NCBI GenBank assembly: GCA_021797815.1
Contig: JAJZYZ010000004.1
Span: forward strand, 1-64,000
Source: Bacillota bacterium
Lineage (GTDB): Bacteria > Bacillota > Sulfobacillia > Sulfobacillales > JAIMBI01
Direction: 5' to 3'
DNA: 64,000 nt
Shown here: piece after piece, positions 16,017 to 24,501 of the stretch
Position numbering within the stretch: the first letter of the stretch is position 1
Layout: every line of letters starts with the position of its first letter
The notes under the pieces: generated by a model
Seen by the model: only the letters and a program-made list of their open reading frames with translations
What the model was told of the DNA's origin: nothing
Database searches by the model: none
Translations under genes and position numbers: made by a program

Positions 16017-17522
16017 TCAATGCCGGAAGTGGCGCTCGTCCGTAAACCAGACCGAGAGGCCAAGCTCGCCCGCACGTTCCAGCACTTCGGAGTCGCGGAC
16101 GGAGCCGCCTGGTGACAGGACGGCGCGGACCCCCGCTTCCGCCAGCGCTTCCACCGTGTCGGGGAAGAAGAAGGCGTCTGACGCGGCCACGGCATGGGCG
16201 GCCTTGTCGCCCGCCCGGGAAATGGCCTGGTGAACGGCATCGATGCGATTGGTCTGCCCCCCGCCGAGTCCCACCGTCGCGTCAGCGTGGGTGAGGGCGA
16301 TGGCGTTGGACTTCTGGTAGCGCACGACCGTCCAGGCCAGCTCGGCCGCGCTGTCGGCAGTCAGGTCGAGCACGGGACCCGCCACGTGGCGGAAGGACGA
16401 AACCGGGTTCCGCCGTCGGTCCTGGTCCTGGAGAAGGAGCCCCCCCACGACGGAGCGCCATTCGAAGCTCGCGACGGTCGGTGCGCGCCCGAGCTCCACC
16501 ACGCGAAGCCGCGGCCGCTCCTGCAGCAGCGTGAGCGCCTGCTCCGTGAACCCCGGGGCAACCACCACTTCAAGAAAAAGCCGTGTGAGCCGGCGCGCCA
16601 GCTCCTCGTCCACCGGCCGGTTGACGGCCACGATGCCCCCGAAGATAGAGATGGGGTCGGCCGCCCGCGCCTTTCGAAACGCATCGGCAGGGGTCTTTCC
16701 AAACGCTACCCCGCAGGGATTCTGGTGCTTCACCGCCACGGCCGCCGTCTCCTCAAACTCGGATGCGAGGCGCCAGGCGGTGTCCAGGTCAGCCAGATTG
16801 TTGTACGACAGTTGTGCGCCTTGATGAAGTCGGAGATCTCCCATGCCGCCTGCGCCCGGGGCGCGATAGAAGGCGGCGCGCTGATGGGGGTTCTCACCGT
16901 AGCGGAGTTCCTGCACCCGGTCGGCGGTCAGTGTGATCTGCGCCGGAAACGCCTCGCCATCAAACGCGGTCATGAAGGCGGCAATGTCCGCGTCATAGGC
17001 CGCCACCTGGCGGAAGGCCCGCGCCGCAAGGGTTCGCCTATCGTCTTCGCCCCACTCCCGCAAGGGTCTTTGCATCGCGTCGGCATATTGATCGGGGTCG
17101 GTGAGCACCGCCGTGCGCACAAAGTTCTTGGCCGCGGCCCGGATGAGGGCGACGCCGCCGATGTCAATATCCTCCGTGGCCGCGGCCACATCTGCCCCCC
17201 CAAGCCACGCTGCGCGGAAGGGATACAGATTGACGACCACGAGATCGATGGGCGCAATGCCGACGGCCTCAAGCTCCGCCAGGTCGGCCTCGGTCGGACG
17301 CGCCAGAATGCCGGCATGAAGCGCCGGGTGCAAGGTCTTTACGCGGCCTCCGAGAAGTTCCCGAAACCCTGTGAGTCCGTCTGTTGACACCACGGGAAGG
17401 CCGAGACCTGCAAGGGTCGTGGCGGTTCCGCCGGTAGCCAGGATCTCGACCCCCTGGTCATGGAGCCACGGCCCGAGCTTATCAAGATCCCGCTTGTCAT
17501 GTGTGCTGATGAGCGCTCGCAT
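16017..17522 (-). CDS. purH: Bifunctional AICAR transformylase / IMP cyclohydrolase
   Basis: Catalyses the last two steps to IMP. About 501 residues. The N-terminal IMP cyclohydrolase domain shows ALISTHDKRDLDKLG...ATGGTATTLA and GRVKTLHPALHAGIL. The C-terminal transformylase domain carries KHQNPCGVAFGK, and the DAFFFPDTVEALAEAGVRAVLSPGGS region near the end is typical. The ATG at 17522 follows GGGAGG and starts 1 nt after the purN stop, so translation is coupled. The reading frame is open for another 65 codons upstream, but that stretch lies inside purN. Confidence 0.97.
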   Translation of the reverse strand: MRALISTHDKRDLDKLGPWLHDQGVEILATGGTATTLAGLGLPVVSTDGLTGFRELLGGRVKTLHPALHAGILARPTEADLAELEAVGIAPIDLVVVNLYPFRAAWLGGADVAAATEDIDIGGVALIRAAAKNFVRTAVLTDPDQYADAMQRPLREWGEDDRRTLAARAFRQVAAYDADIAAFMTAFDGEAFPAQITLTADRVQELRYGENPHQRAAFYRAPGAGGMGDLRLHQGAQLSYNNLADLDTAWRLASEFEETAAVAVKHQNPCGVAFGKTPADAFRKARAADPISIFGGIVAVNRPVDEELARRLTRLFLEVVVAPGFTEQALTLLQERPRLRVVELGRAPTVASFEWRSVVGGLLLQDQDRRRNPVSSFRHVAGPVLDLTADSAAELAWTVVRYQKSNAIALTHADATVGLGGGQTNRIDAVHQAISRAGDKAAHAVAASDAFFFPDTVEALAEAGVRAVLSPGGSVRDSEVLERAGELGLSVWFTDERHFRH

Positions 17523-17523
17523 G

Positions 17524-18111
17524 TCATGCCTCCCGTATAACAACCTGACGACCCGAGACGTCCAGGCGATGGGAATCGAGCAGGCGGACGGCCTCGGGTA
17601 AGATCCGGTGCTCCACCTCGTGGATACGCGTAGAGAGAGTCTCATCGGTGTCGCCGGGCCGTATGGGGACCGCCTCCTGAAAGATGATGGGACCGGAGTC
17701 GAGGCCCCGATCGACAAGATGCACGCTCACCCCGGTCACCCGGACCCCATACTCGAGCGCCTGGCGCACGGCGTGAAGGCCCGGGAAGGCGGGAAGCAGG
17801 GAAGGATGAACGTTGATGGCTCGGCCGGCATAGGCATCGACCACCCGATCCGTGAGCAGGCGGAGAAAGCCGGCCAACACCAGCGCCTCGATGCCGTTGT
17901 CCCGGAGTACCCGGAGGAGCGCCTCGTCATAATGCTCACGCGTCGGATACTGACGCGCCGTGATCACGACCTGCGCAATGCCGGCGGCGTGGGCGATTTG
18001 AAGGGCGCCCACGCCCGCCTTGTGGCTAATGACGAGCTTTATGGGAGCACTATCGTCGATGAGGGCGCGAAGATTGCTGCCGGTCCCGCCAACGAGGCAT
18101 GCCCACCTCAT
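17524..18111 (-). CDS. purN: Phosphoribosylglycinamide formyltransferase
   Basis: Transfers the formyl group from 10-formyl-THF to GAR. About 195 residues, the normal PurN length. The phosphate loop reads GGTGSNLRAL, with GT in place of the more usual SG. INVHPSLLPAFPG contains the catalytic Asn and His, and VHLVDRGLDSGPIIFQEAVPI contains the catalytic Asp. The ATG at 18111 overlaps the purM stop in an ATGA. The longer open frame upstream is not used. Confidence 0.96.
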   Translation of the reverse strand: MRWACLVGGTGSNLRALIDDSAPIKLVISHKAGVGALQIAHAAGIAQVVITARQYPTREHYDEALLRVLRDNGIEALVLAGFLRLLTDRVVDAYAGRAINVHPSLLPAFPGLHAVRQALEYGVRVTGVSVHLVDRGLDSGPIIFQEAVPIRPGDTDETLSTRIHEVEHRILPEAVRLLDSHRLDVSGRQVVIREA

Positions 18112-19127
18112 ACGAATCTCACTCCGGCCTCGTCCACAATCTCGCCTATCGGACGGGCCTCCTGGCCTGAGGCGGCCAGCCGCTCCATGGCCGGCCCTGC
18201 CGCCTCGGCGGGCAGCACGAGACAATAGCCGATGCCGGCGTTCCAGACCTGCCGCATCTCCTCTTCACTCACACCCCCGAGACGGCGGAGCTCCTCCATC
18301 GCGGCCGGCACCGCAAGCGTGTCCCGGTGCAGGCGGGCGCCGCGCCCACCAAGGACGCGTTCTAGGTTGGCGGCAAGTCCGCCCCCCGTTACGTGCGCCA
18401 TAGCTGACACCGGTACCTGGCGGACCAGGCTGAGGATCGGCTTCACGTAAATGCGTGTCGGGGTGAGGAGCGTCTCGCCCCAACTGTCGCCGCCGGCGGC
18501 CGGTGCATGAAGGTCAATCTTGGCGTCATTCAGGATCCGCCGGACTAAGGAGAAGCCATTGGAGTGAAACCCGCTTGAGGGAAGCCCGAGCACCACCTGA
18601 CCCGCCGCGACCAACGGTGCCTGCACCCGGTCGGGCAGGATGCGTCCGACCACAAAGCCGGCCAGATCCCACTGCCCGTCTCCGTAAACACCTGGCATCT
18701 CCGCGGTCTCCCCGCCGAGGAGCGCCGCCCCCGCCTCCCGGCACCCGGCATCGACCCCCTCCACAATCTGGGCAGCGATGTCGGCATCGAGACGCCCCAC
18801 GGCCAGGTAATCGAGAAAGAAGAGCGGTTCGGCTCCCGCGGTCAGGATGTCGTTGACGTTCATGGCCACCAGATCGATCCCGACCGTGTCGTAGCGCTGG
18901 AGACGCTCGGCCAGCAGGACTTTGGTGCCCACGCCATCGGCACCCGCTACCAGCGTCCCACCGCCATCGAGTCTAAACGCGCCGTAGAAGCCGCCGATTC
19001 CGGCCTCCACCTCCGGGCGGATGGCCTGAACCAGAGACTGGTAGCGGTGCACGGCCCGCTCCCCCTCGGTGACGTCGACCCCCGCCGTCTTATAGCGCGC
19101 TCGGATTCCGTCAGCGGGGAGCTGCAT
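18108..19127 (-). CDS. purM: Phosphoribosylformylglycinamidine cyclo-ligase (AIR synthetase)
   Basis: Closes FGAM to AIR with ATP. About 339 residues. It starts YKTAGVDVTEGERAVHRY and carries GADGVGTKVLLAERL, VAMNVNDILTAGAEPLFFLDY and GGETAEMPGVY, all PurM landmarks. The C-terminal domain has LTPTRIYVKPIL and AHVTGGGLAANLERVL. The ATG at 19127 is 14 nt inside the end of purF, preceded by GAGGAGG. It overlaps purN by 4 bp. Confidence 0.97.
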   Translation of the reverse strand: MQLPADGIRARYKTAGVDVTEGERAVHRYQSLVQAIRPEVEAGIGGFYGAFRLDGGGTLVAGADGVGTKVLLAERLQRYDTVGIDLVAMNVNDILTAGAEPLFFLDYLAVGRLDADIAAQIVEGVDAGCREAGAALLGGETAEMPGVYGDGQWDLAGFVVGRILPDRVQAPLVAAGQVVLGLPSSGFHSNGFSLVRRILNDAKIDLHAPAAGGDSWGETLLTPTRIYVKPILSLVRQVPVSAMAHVTGGGLAANLERVLGGRGARLHRDTLAVPAAMEELRRLGGVSEEEMRQVWNAGIGYCLVLPAEAAGPAMERLAASGQEARPIGEIVDEAGVRFV

Positions 19128-20511
19128 GAACGGCCTCCTCTTTCGCGTCCAGGTCATCGATTGGCACGGGATATGGGCGCCCAAAGCACGCCATGCACCA
19201 GCCGCCTGGACCGAGCGCCCTCTCGAGCCCCTCCTCCGAGAGATATTGGAGGCTGTCGGCTCCCACTTCCCGCCGGGTCTCGTCGAGATCCCAGCGCGCC
19301 GCGGCAAGCTCACTCACCCGCGAGGTGTCAATCCCGTAGTGGCACGCCCGCCGATAGGGCGGGGAAGCGATTCGCATGTGAACACTGAGCGCGCCGGCAC
19401 GGCGGAGGAGCTGGACGATGTGCCGGGAGGTGGTGCCGCGCACCAGCGAATCGTCGACCAGGATGACGTTTTTCCCATGCACGACCGAGCGGACGGCAGA
19501 GAGTTTCATGCTCACCCCGCTCTCTCGCATATCGGCCTCGGGCTGGATAAAGGTCCGTCCCACATAGCGATTTTTCACAAGGCCCAGGTCGAGCCGGATG
19601 CCGGCCACCTCGCTGAACCCCATCGCGGCCGGTGTGCTGGAGTCGGGGACCCCCACCACCACGTCTCCCTGCGCCGGGTGTTCGCGCGCAAGCTCCCGCC
19701 CGAGCTTCCGGCGCGCGTCGTGCACTCCCACATCCCGGAAGATGGAGTCGGGGCGGGCAAAGTACACCATCTCGAACGAGCAGAAGGCCGGAGCATTGTC
19801 GGCGGGATCCCAAAGGCGGATGCTCCTGACGCCGCCCGCATCTACCACGACCATCTCGCCCGGCTCCACCTCGCGGACGAAGCGGGCACCGGTGGCGTCA
19901 AGGGCACAGGTCTCGGAGGTCAGGATAATGTGGCCGTCGCGCTCGCCGAGGATGAGGGGCCGAATTCCGTGCGGGTCCCGCACGCCCAGCATCGCAGTGG
20001 CGGTCAGCACCAGGTAGGCAAACCCTCCCTCGAGCCTCTTCACGGCCATCTCTACGGCCGCGATGAGGCTTTGCGCTTCGGCATGGGCGATGAGGTGCGC
20101 CAGAACTTCACTATCGGAGGTGCTCTGAAAGACAGCGCCGCGCCGCTCCAACTCTTCTTTCAGCACCCGCTGATTGGTGAGGGTGCCGTTGTGGCCGAGA
20201 GCCAGCGGACCAAAGCGGGTCCGCGCCATGAGCGGCTGCACGTTGTCGGGCGTTGACGCTCCTTTGGTGCTATAGCGCACATGGCCGATGGCCGTGTCCA
20301 CATCGTCCGGCAGCTCTCGGAGCCGCAGTGCTTCCGTCACAAGCCCCGGACCCTTTTGCAGCACGACGTCGCCGTCGTGCAGGAAGGCGAGCCCCGCGGC
20401 CTCCTGCCCTCGGTGCTGCAGGGCAAAGAGGCCCTGATACGTCATGGAGAGCGCTCCCGGCTCGCGAAACACGCCGTAGACGCCGCACTCCTCGCGAAGC
20501 TCACCACTCAT
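19111..20511 (-). CDS. purF: Amidophosphoribosyltransferase
   Basis: Makes 5-phosphoribosylamine from PRPP and glutamine, the committed step. 466 residues. The short pre-sequence MSGELREE is followed by CGVYGVF, so Cys9 would become the N-terminal nucleophile after propeptide cleavage, as in Bacillus PurF. The Ntn domain shows HVRYSTKG and HNGTLTN. The PRTase domain has the PRPP loop VILVDDSLVRGTT. Its ATG overlaps the purL stop in ATGA, and its end overlaps purM. The conserved GVPDSSTPAAMGFSEVAG region is present. Cys residues suitable for a [4Fe-4S] cluster cannot be assigned with certainty. Confidence 0.97.
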   Translation of the reverse strand: MSGELREECGVYGVFREPGALSMTYQGLFALQHRGQEAAGLAFLHDGDVVLQKGPGLVTEALRLRELPDDVDTAIGHVRYSTKGASTPDNVQPLMARTRFGPLALGHNGTLTNQRVLKEELERRGAVFQSTSDSEVLAHLIAHAEAQSLIAAVEMAVKRLEGGFAYLVLTATAMLGVRDPHGIRPLILGERDGHIILTSETCALDATGARFVREVEPGEMVVVDAGGVRSIRLWDPADNAPAFCSFEMVYFARPDSIFRDVGVHDARRKLGRELAREHPAQGDVVVGVPDSSTPAAMGFSEVAGIRLDLGLVKNRYVGRTFIQPEADMRESGVSMKLSAVRSVVHGKNVILVDDSLVRGTTSRHIVQLLRRAGALSVHMRIASPPYRRACHYGIDTSRVSELAAARWDLDETRREVGADSLQYLSEEGLERALGPGGWCMACFGRPYPVPIDDLDAKEEAVHAAPR

Positions 20512-22727
20512 GGCGCATCTCCTTTTCCGGCCAGAACCGCGTCAGGTTCCGTCAGTTCTGGCGGAAGCCACGCCGCCCGCAACTCCTCGCGTGGATACGT
20601 AAATCGTCCTTCACAGGTTTCGAAGGTCAGCGCACCACTCCCGGTCACGGCGCCAAGCCTGCGTCCGGGGCAGCCGCTCGATGCCAGGATGCGCAGAACA
20701 TCCCCCTCCCGATGATCCGGGACCGCTACCACCACCTGCGCGGGCCCTTCGTTGAACAGCGCGGCCCGCGCCGGCAGATCGGAGTCGACGGTCACGTCAA
20801 GCCCGGTCGCGGGGTCCGCCTGCGCCAGCAGCATCTCCGCCAGCGTGACAAAGAGGCCGCCGTCGGCCACATCATGCGCGGCCGCCGGCAGCCCGGCCTC
20901 ATTGAGCCTCGACAGTGCTTCAAGCACGGCGCGCGAACGCGTCCAGTCGGGAGCCGTGGCGGGCCCCGGAAGTCCGTCGCCGAGCGTGAGCCGCCAGACG
21001 GTGGCCGAAAGCGTCGACTCCGCCTCACCCAACAAGTAGAGGGCCATGCTGGCCTCAAGCGTCCCGCGAGCTATGGCGGCCTCGGGGTTCGGATGGCGTC
21101 CGACCGCTGCGATGACGGCGGTCGGCCACACGGAATCCGAGCCGGTCTGGTTGTAGAACGAGACGTTGCCGCCCGTGACCGGCACCTGCAGGGCGTGTGC
21201 AGCGTCGGCAATTCCCGCCACGAGCGCGGCAAAGTCGCGAAAGACGTCCTCATCGTCCGGGCTTCCGAGGTTCAGCCCATCGGAGAGGCCAATCGGTATG
21301 CCCCCCATGGCGGTCACGTTCACGACCGCCTCCAGCACCGCCCGTGCACCGCCGGTGTAGGCATCGCACGCCGAGAGCCGTCCGGGGCCGTCCACGGCGA
21401 TGACAAGCCCGTCCGGTCCCTCATCAAGCCGCAGCACGGCTCCGTCGTCGCCCGGTCCCTTTACCGTGTGGGTCTGGACCATGGAATCGTAGCGATGATA
21501 CACGGACGCCTTCGAGCGGCACTCGGGGTGCCCCAGTACAAAAAGCGCCTCCTCACGGCGAAAGACCCCGGAGGGCGCATATCGCTCCGGCACCCGAATG
21601 GGTCCCACCATGCGTTCCGGCGCTGCTCGCCTCGGCGCCCCATCCGTGAGCGAGCCGGCCGGAATCGAGGCCACAACCGCTCCCGCCTCCCGCACGGACA
21701 GCCGTCCGTCGGCCGTCACGGTCCCGATGTCCGAAGCCCGCACCTCGAGCTGCGACAGCTGTGTAAGCACCTCGGCCAGGTCCCCGGGCGGCACGGTCAG
21801 GAGCATCCGCTCCTGCGTCTCCGACAGCATGACCTCATAGGGGGTCATGCCCATCTCGCGCCGTGGGACCCGGTCCACGTCCACCTCCACGCCCACGCCG
21901 CCCTGACCGGCCATCTCCGCGAGGGCGGACGAGAGGCCGGCGGCGCCAAGATCCTGCATTGCATGGAGTTTCCCCCCTTGCAAGACCGCCAGCATCGCTT
22001 CCATGACCATCCGCCCCGTAAACGGATCCCCCACCTGCACCGCCGGTCGGAGAGTCCCGGTCTCCGCGTCCGGCGCTGCAAACGAGCGCGAGGCCAGAAG
22101 CGACGCGCCATGGATGCCGTCGCGGCCGGTGTCCGCACCCACCAGGACGATACGGTCACCCGGACGGCTGGTGCCGGCCGAAATCCCGGCTCCCGGCTTC
22201 CGGACGCCGACACAGAGCACGTTTACCAGCGGGTTGCCCCGATAGGCTTGTCCGTACGAAAGCTCACCGCCCACCGTCGGCACGCCAATCGCGTTGCCAT
22301 AAAACCCGATCCCCCGCACGACCCCCTCCTGAAGGCGGGCCGAATCGGGCCCGAAGCGGAGGGAATCCATGAGCGCCACCGGATACGCACCCATCGCCAC
22401 GACGTCGCGGATGATGCCGCCCACCCCTGTAGCGGCGCCGTGGAACGGTTCTACATAAGACGGATGGTTGTGGGACTCGACTTTGAAGGCCACTTCCCAG
22501 TGCGCGTTCAGGCGGACGACGCCGGCGTTGTCACCGGGTCCTCCCACCACCTGTCCCGGTGGAGGCTTAAGCCAGGCCAATATGTTTTTGGAGGACTTGT
22601 AACTGCAATGTTCACTCCAGAGCGCCCCGAACAGTCCCCACTCCAGAGCGGTCGGCACCCGCCCGAGAAGCTGGGCGGCGTGTCTGCCCTCCTCGGGCGT
22701 GAGTCCCACCGTGTCAGGCCCGATCAT
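20508..22727 (-). CDS. purL: Phosphoribosylformylglycinamidine synthase subunit II (small PurL)
   Basis: Converts FGAR to FGAM with ATP, using ammonia delivered by PurQ and needing PurS. About 739 residues, the small PurL type. Landmarks are LFGALWSEHCSYKSSK near the N-terminus, KVESHNHPSYVEPFHGAATGVGGIIRD, MQDLGAAGLSSALAEMA and AHDVADGGLFVTLAEML. I chose the ATG at 22727, which overlaps the purQ stop in ATGA, over the upstream start at 22754. Its stop overlaps the purF start by 4 bp. Confidence 0.97.
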   Translation of the reverse strand: MIGPDTVGLTPEEGRHAAQLLGRVPTALEWGLFGALWSEHCSYKSSKNILAWLKPPPGQVVGGPGDNAGVVRLNAHWEVAFKVESHNHPSYVEPFHGAATGVGGIIRDVVAMGAYPVALMDSLRFGPDSARLQEGVVRGIGFYGNAIGVPTVGGELSYGQAYRGNPLVNVLCVGVRKPGAGISAGTSRPGDRIVLVGADTGRDGIHGASLLASRSFAAPDAETGTLRPAVQVGDPFTGRMVMEAMLAVLQGGKLHAMQDLGAAGLSSALAEMAGQGGVGVEVDVDRVPRREMGMTPYEVMLSETQERMLLTVPPGDLAEVLTQLSQLEVRASDIGTVTADGRLSVREAGAVVASIPAGSLTDGAPRRAAPERMVGPIRVPERYAPSGVFRREEALFVLGHPECRSKASVYHRYDSMVQTHTVKGPGDDGAVLRLDEGPDGLVIAVDGPGRLSACDAYTGGARAVLEAVVNVTAMGGIPIGLSDGLNLGSPDDEDVFRDFAALVAGIADAAHALQVPVTGGNVSFYNQTGSDSVWPTAVIAAVGRHPNPEAAIARGTLEASMALYLLGEAESTLSATVWRLTLGDGLPGPATAPDWTRSRAVLEALSRLNEAGLPAAAHDVADGGLFVTLAEMLLAQADPATGLDVTVDSDLPARAALFNEGPAQVVVAVPDHREGDVLRILASSGCPGRRLGAVTGSGALTFETCEGRFTYPREELRAAWLPPELTEPDAVLAGKGDAP

Positions 22728-23398
22728 GCCGGCACCCCGTCGCCCCCGGTCCATACCCGGAGAAAGCGCAGGCCATCCTCGCCACCGAGCCAGGCCGCGC
22801 TGGCCCTCTCCGGGTGAGGCATGAGACCGATGACCCGGCCGTCGGCGCTGGCCACGCCAGCCACCTCCCGCCAGGACCCGTTCGGATTATGGGGCCGGCC
22901 GGCCCCATCCCGATAGCTCAAGAACGCCACCGCGTCGCGGCCCAGCGGACGTTGGGGGTCAGGAATGTAACGCCCCTCCCCGTTGGCGATGGGCAGGGAG
23001 AATCGCTCCCCGGCCGCAAACCGGAGGCCGGGGAGGCACTCTTGCACCTGGACCTGCACCCACTCACACTGAAACCGCCGCGAGACGTTCATGGCCAGCG
23101 CGCCTGGCAAAAGCCCGCTCTCCGTTAGAATCTGAAAGCCGTTGCAGATGCCGAGAACCCGTCCGCCGGCGTTCACGAGCTCCCGCACCGTGCCCATGAC
23201 CGGCGAGTGCGCGGCCAGCGCACCGGCCCGGAGATAGTCGCCGTACGCAAAGCCACCCGGCAGGATGACGGCCGAGGCGCCCCCGAGATGCGTGTCGCGG
23301 TGCCAGACCGGCACGGCCTCCACCGGAAGGCGCGACAGCGCCCGGAGCGTATCGCGATCGCAGTTGGATCCCGGAAACGTGACGACAGCCACTTTCAC
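22724..23398 (-). CDS. purQ: Phosphoribosylformylglycinamidine synthase subunit I (glutaminase)
   Basis: Class I glutamine amidotransferase subunit of FGAM synthase. 224 residues. The nucleophile elbow is VLGICNGFQIL with Cys85. The catalytic His-Glu pair lies in GLMPHPERAS. VTFPGSNCDRD at the N-terminus and PGGFAYGDYLRAGA are PurQ-specific. It starts with GTG at 23398, overlapping the purS stop as GTGA, and overlaps purL at its end. Confidence 0.97.
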   Translation of the reverse strand: MKVAVVTFPGSNCDRDTLRALSRLPVEAVPVWHRDTHLGGASAVILPGGFAYGDYLRAGALAAHSPVMGTVRELVNAGGRVLGICNGFQILTESGLLPGALAMNVSRRFQCEWVQVQVQECLPGLRFAAGERFSLPIANGEGRYIPDPQRPLGRDAVAFLSYRDGAGRPHNPNGSWREVAGVASADGRVIGLMPHPERASAAWLGGEDGLRFLRVWTGGDGVPA

Positions 23399-23637
23399 GA
23401 GCGCACCTCAACCGAGAACTGCTCCATTACCGGGTTGGCCAGGAGACGTTCGGCCATCTCACGCCCCAGACGGGCCGCATCGTCTCCTGCCGCACTGTCC
23501 ACGTCGAGCGTGATGTGCCGCCCGATGCGGAGATGCTCGACCAAAAACCCCATATCCCGCAGCACGTGCTGCACGGCTTCGCCGGCCGGATCCCGGACGC
23601 CCTCCTTCAAGTGGACGACAATATGGACCCGGCTCAC
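23395..23637 (-). CDS. purS: Phosphoribosylformylglycinamidine synthase subunit PurS
   Basis: 80-residue accessory subunit that docks PurQ onto small PurL and channels ammonia. The sequence RVHIVVHLKEGVRDPAGEAV...LRIGRHITLDVD fits the PurS ferredoxin-like fold. The GTG at 23637 overlaps the purC stop as GTGA, and the stop overlaps the purQ GTG. Its presence marks the Gram-positive/archaeal three-subunit FGAM synthase. Confidence 0.95.
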   Translation of the reverse strand: MSRVHIVVHLKEGVRDPAGEAVQHVLRDMGFLVEHLRIGRHITLDVDSAAGDDAARLGREMAERLLANPVMEQFSVEVRS

Positions 23638-24338
23638 AGCTCCACCCGCCTCAGCACCTCGTGGTATGCGTCCTCGACGCCGCCCAGGTCCTGGCGGAAG
23701 CGGTCCTTGTCCAGTTTCTTCTTGGTATCGGCGTCCCAGAGCCGGCAGGTGTCGGGAGTAATTTCGTCGCCAAGAATCAGCTCGGAGCCGATCTTCCCAA
23801 ACTCCAGCTTGAAGTCCACCAGAATGAGCCGACGCGCAAGAAAGAAGCTTTGCAGGTGGCGGTTCACGGAGCGCGCCATGTCTTTCATACGGGACAGCTC
23901 CTCCGGGGAGGCTGCGTCCATCATGGCCACGTGCTCGTCGTTGAACAGGGGATCTCCCAACGCGTCGTTCTTGTAGTAGATCTCGACTAGGGGCGCCGAA
24001 AGCTCCGTGCCCTCCAAAATGCCGGTCCGGGCGTGGAGGGACCCCGCCACCACATTGCGCACGATCACCTCAAGCGGGATCATGCCCAGGCGCCGCACCA
24101 GGAGCGTGCGCTCGTCCAGCTGACGGATAAAGTGTGTAGGGAGGCCCTCGGTGCCGAGATAGTCAAAGAGAAGTGCGGTGACCCGGGCATTCACACGCCC
24201 CTTGTCCAGTATCTGACCGCGCTTCAGTCCGTTCTGCGCCGTGGCGTCGTCCTTGAATTCCATGGCGACCTCGTGAGGCTCCGCCGTGCCCCAGACCTTT
24301 TTGGCCTTGCCTTCGTAAAGGAGATCGTGCGTGGCCAT
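23634..24338 (-). CDS. purC: SAICAR synthetase
   Basis: Joins CAIR and aspartate with ATP. 234 residues. The N-terminus is LLYEGKAKKVW, the central part has IPLEVIVRNVVAGS, and the substrate-binding motif is LVDFKLEFG...LILGDEITPDTCRLWD. AAAGGAG precedes the ATG at 24338 at good spacing. It is the first gene of the nine-gene pur operon, followed by purS with a 4-bp overlap, and has a PurR-box-like repeat upstream. An upstream open extension to 24458 is not used. Confidence 0.97.
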   Translation of the reverse strand: MATHDLLYEGKAKKVWGTAEPHEVAMEFKDDATAQNGLKRGQILDKGRVNARVTALLFDYLGTEGLPTHFIRQLDERTLLVRRLGMIPLEVIVRNVVAGSLHARTGILEGTELSAPLVEIYYKNDALGDPLFNDEHVAMMDAASPEELSRMKDMARSVNRHLQSFFLARRLILVDFKLEFGKIGSELILGDEITPDTCRLWDADTKKKLDKDRFRQDLGGVEDAYHEVLRRVEL

Positions 24339-24412
24339 ATGCACTCCTTTGGTTGGTCGGTCCCATGAGGGGTCGCCTATACTTGAAGCCTGCCCGAGGC
24401 GGAATTTCCGTA

Positions 24413-24451
24413 TCCGAACAACTGAGAAAATCTTACCGTTAATTGTTCGGA
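24413..24451. promoter_or_regulatory. PurR-box-like inverted repeat between purC and a nucleoside hydrolase gene
   Basis: TCCGAACAA at 24413-24421 and its exact reverse complement TTGTTCGGA at 24443-24451 form 9-bp arms 21 bp apart. The CCGAAC core matches the Bacillus PurBox core, and in Bacillus two boxes face each other. The spacing between the CGAA and TTCG cores here is 27 nt, about 3 nt more than my recollection of the classical arrangement. The position suits control of both purC and the divergent hydrolase by a PurR-type repressor, which is not encoded in the window. Confidence 0.6.
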
Positions 24452-24501
24452 GCAGCAACGGTCATTGCGGATTCCCGACACGGTGAAGGGAGAGGCTCCT
24501 C

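Noticed and set aside
20253-22817. 854-codon plus-strand open frame opposite purF and purL
   Set aside because: It is antisense to genes with complete conserved motifs, has no domain, and is a consequence of high G+C on the complementary strand.
24339-24501. Purine riboswitch upstream of purC
   Set aside because: No conserved purine-aptamer core or paired loops could be seen; the inverted repeat fits a protein operator better.
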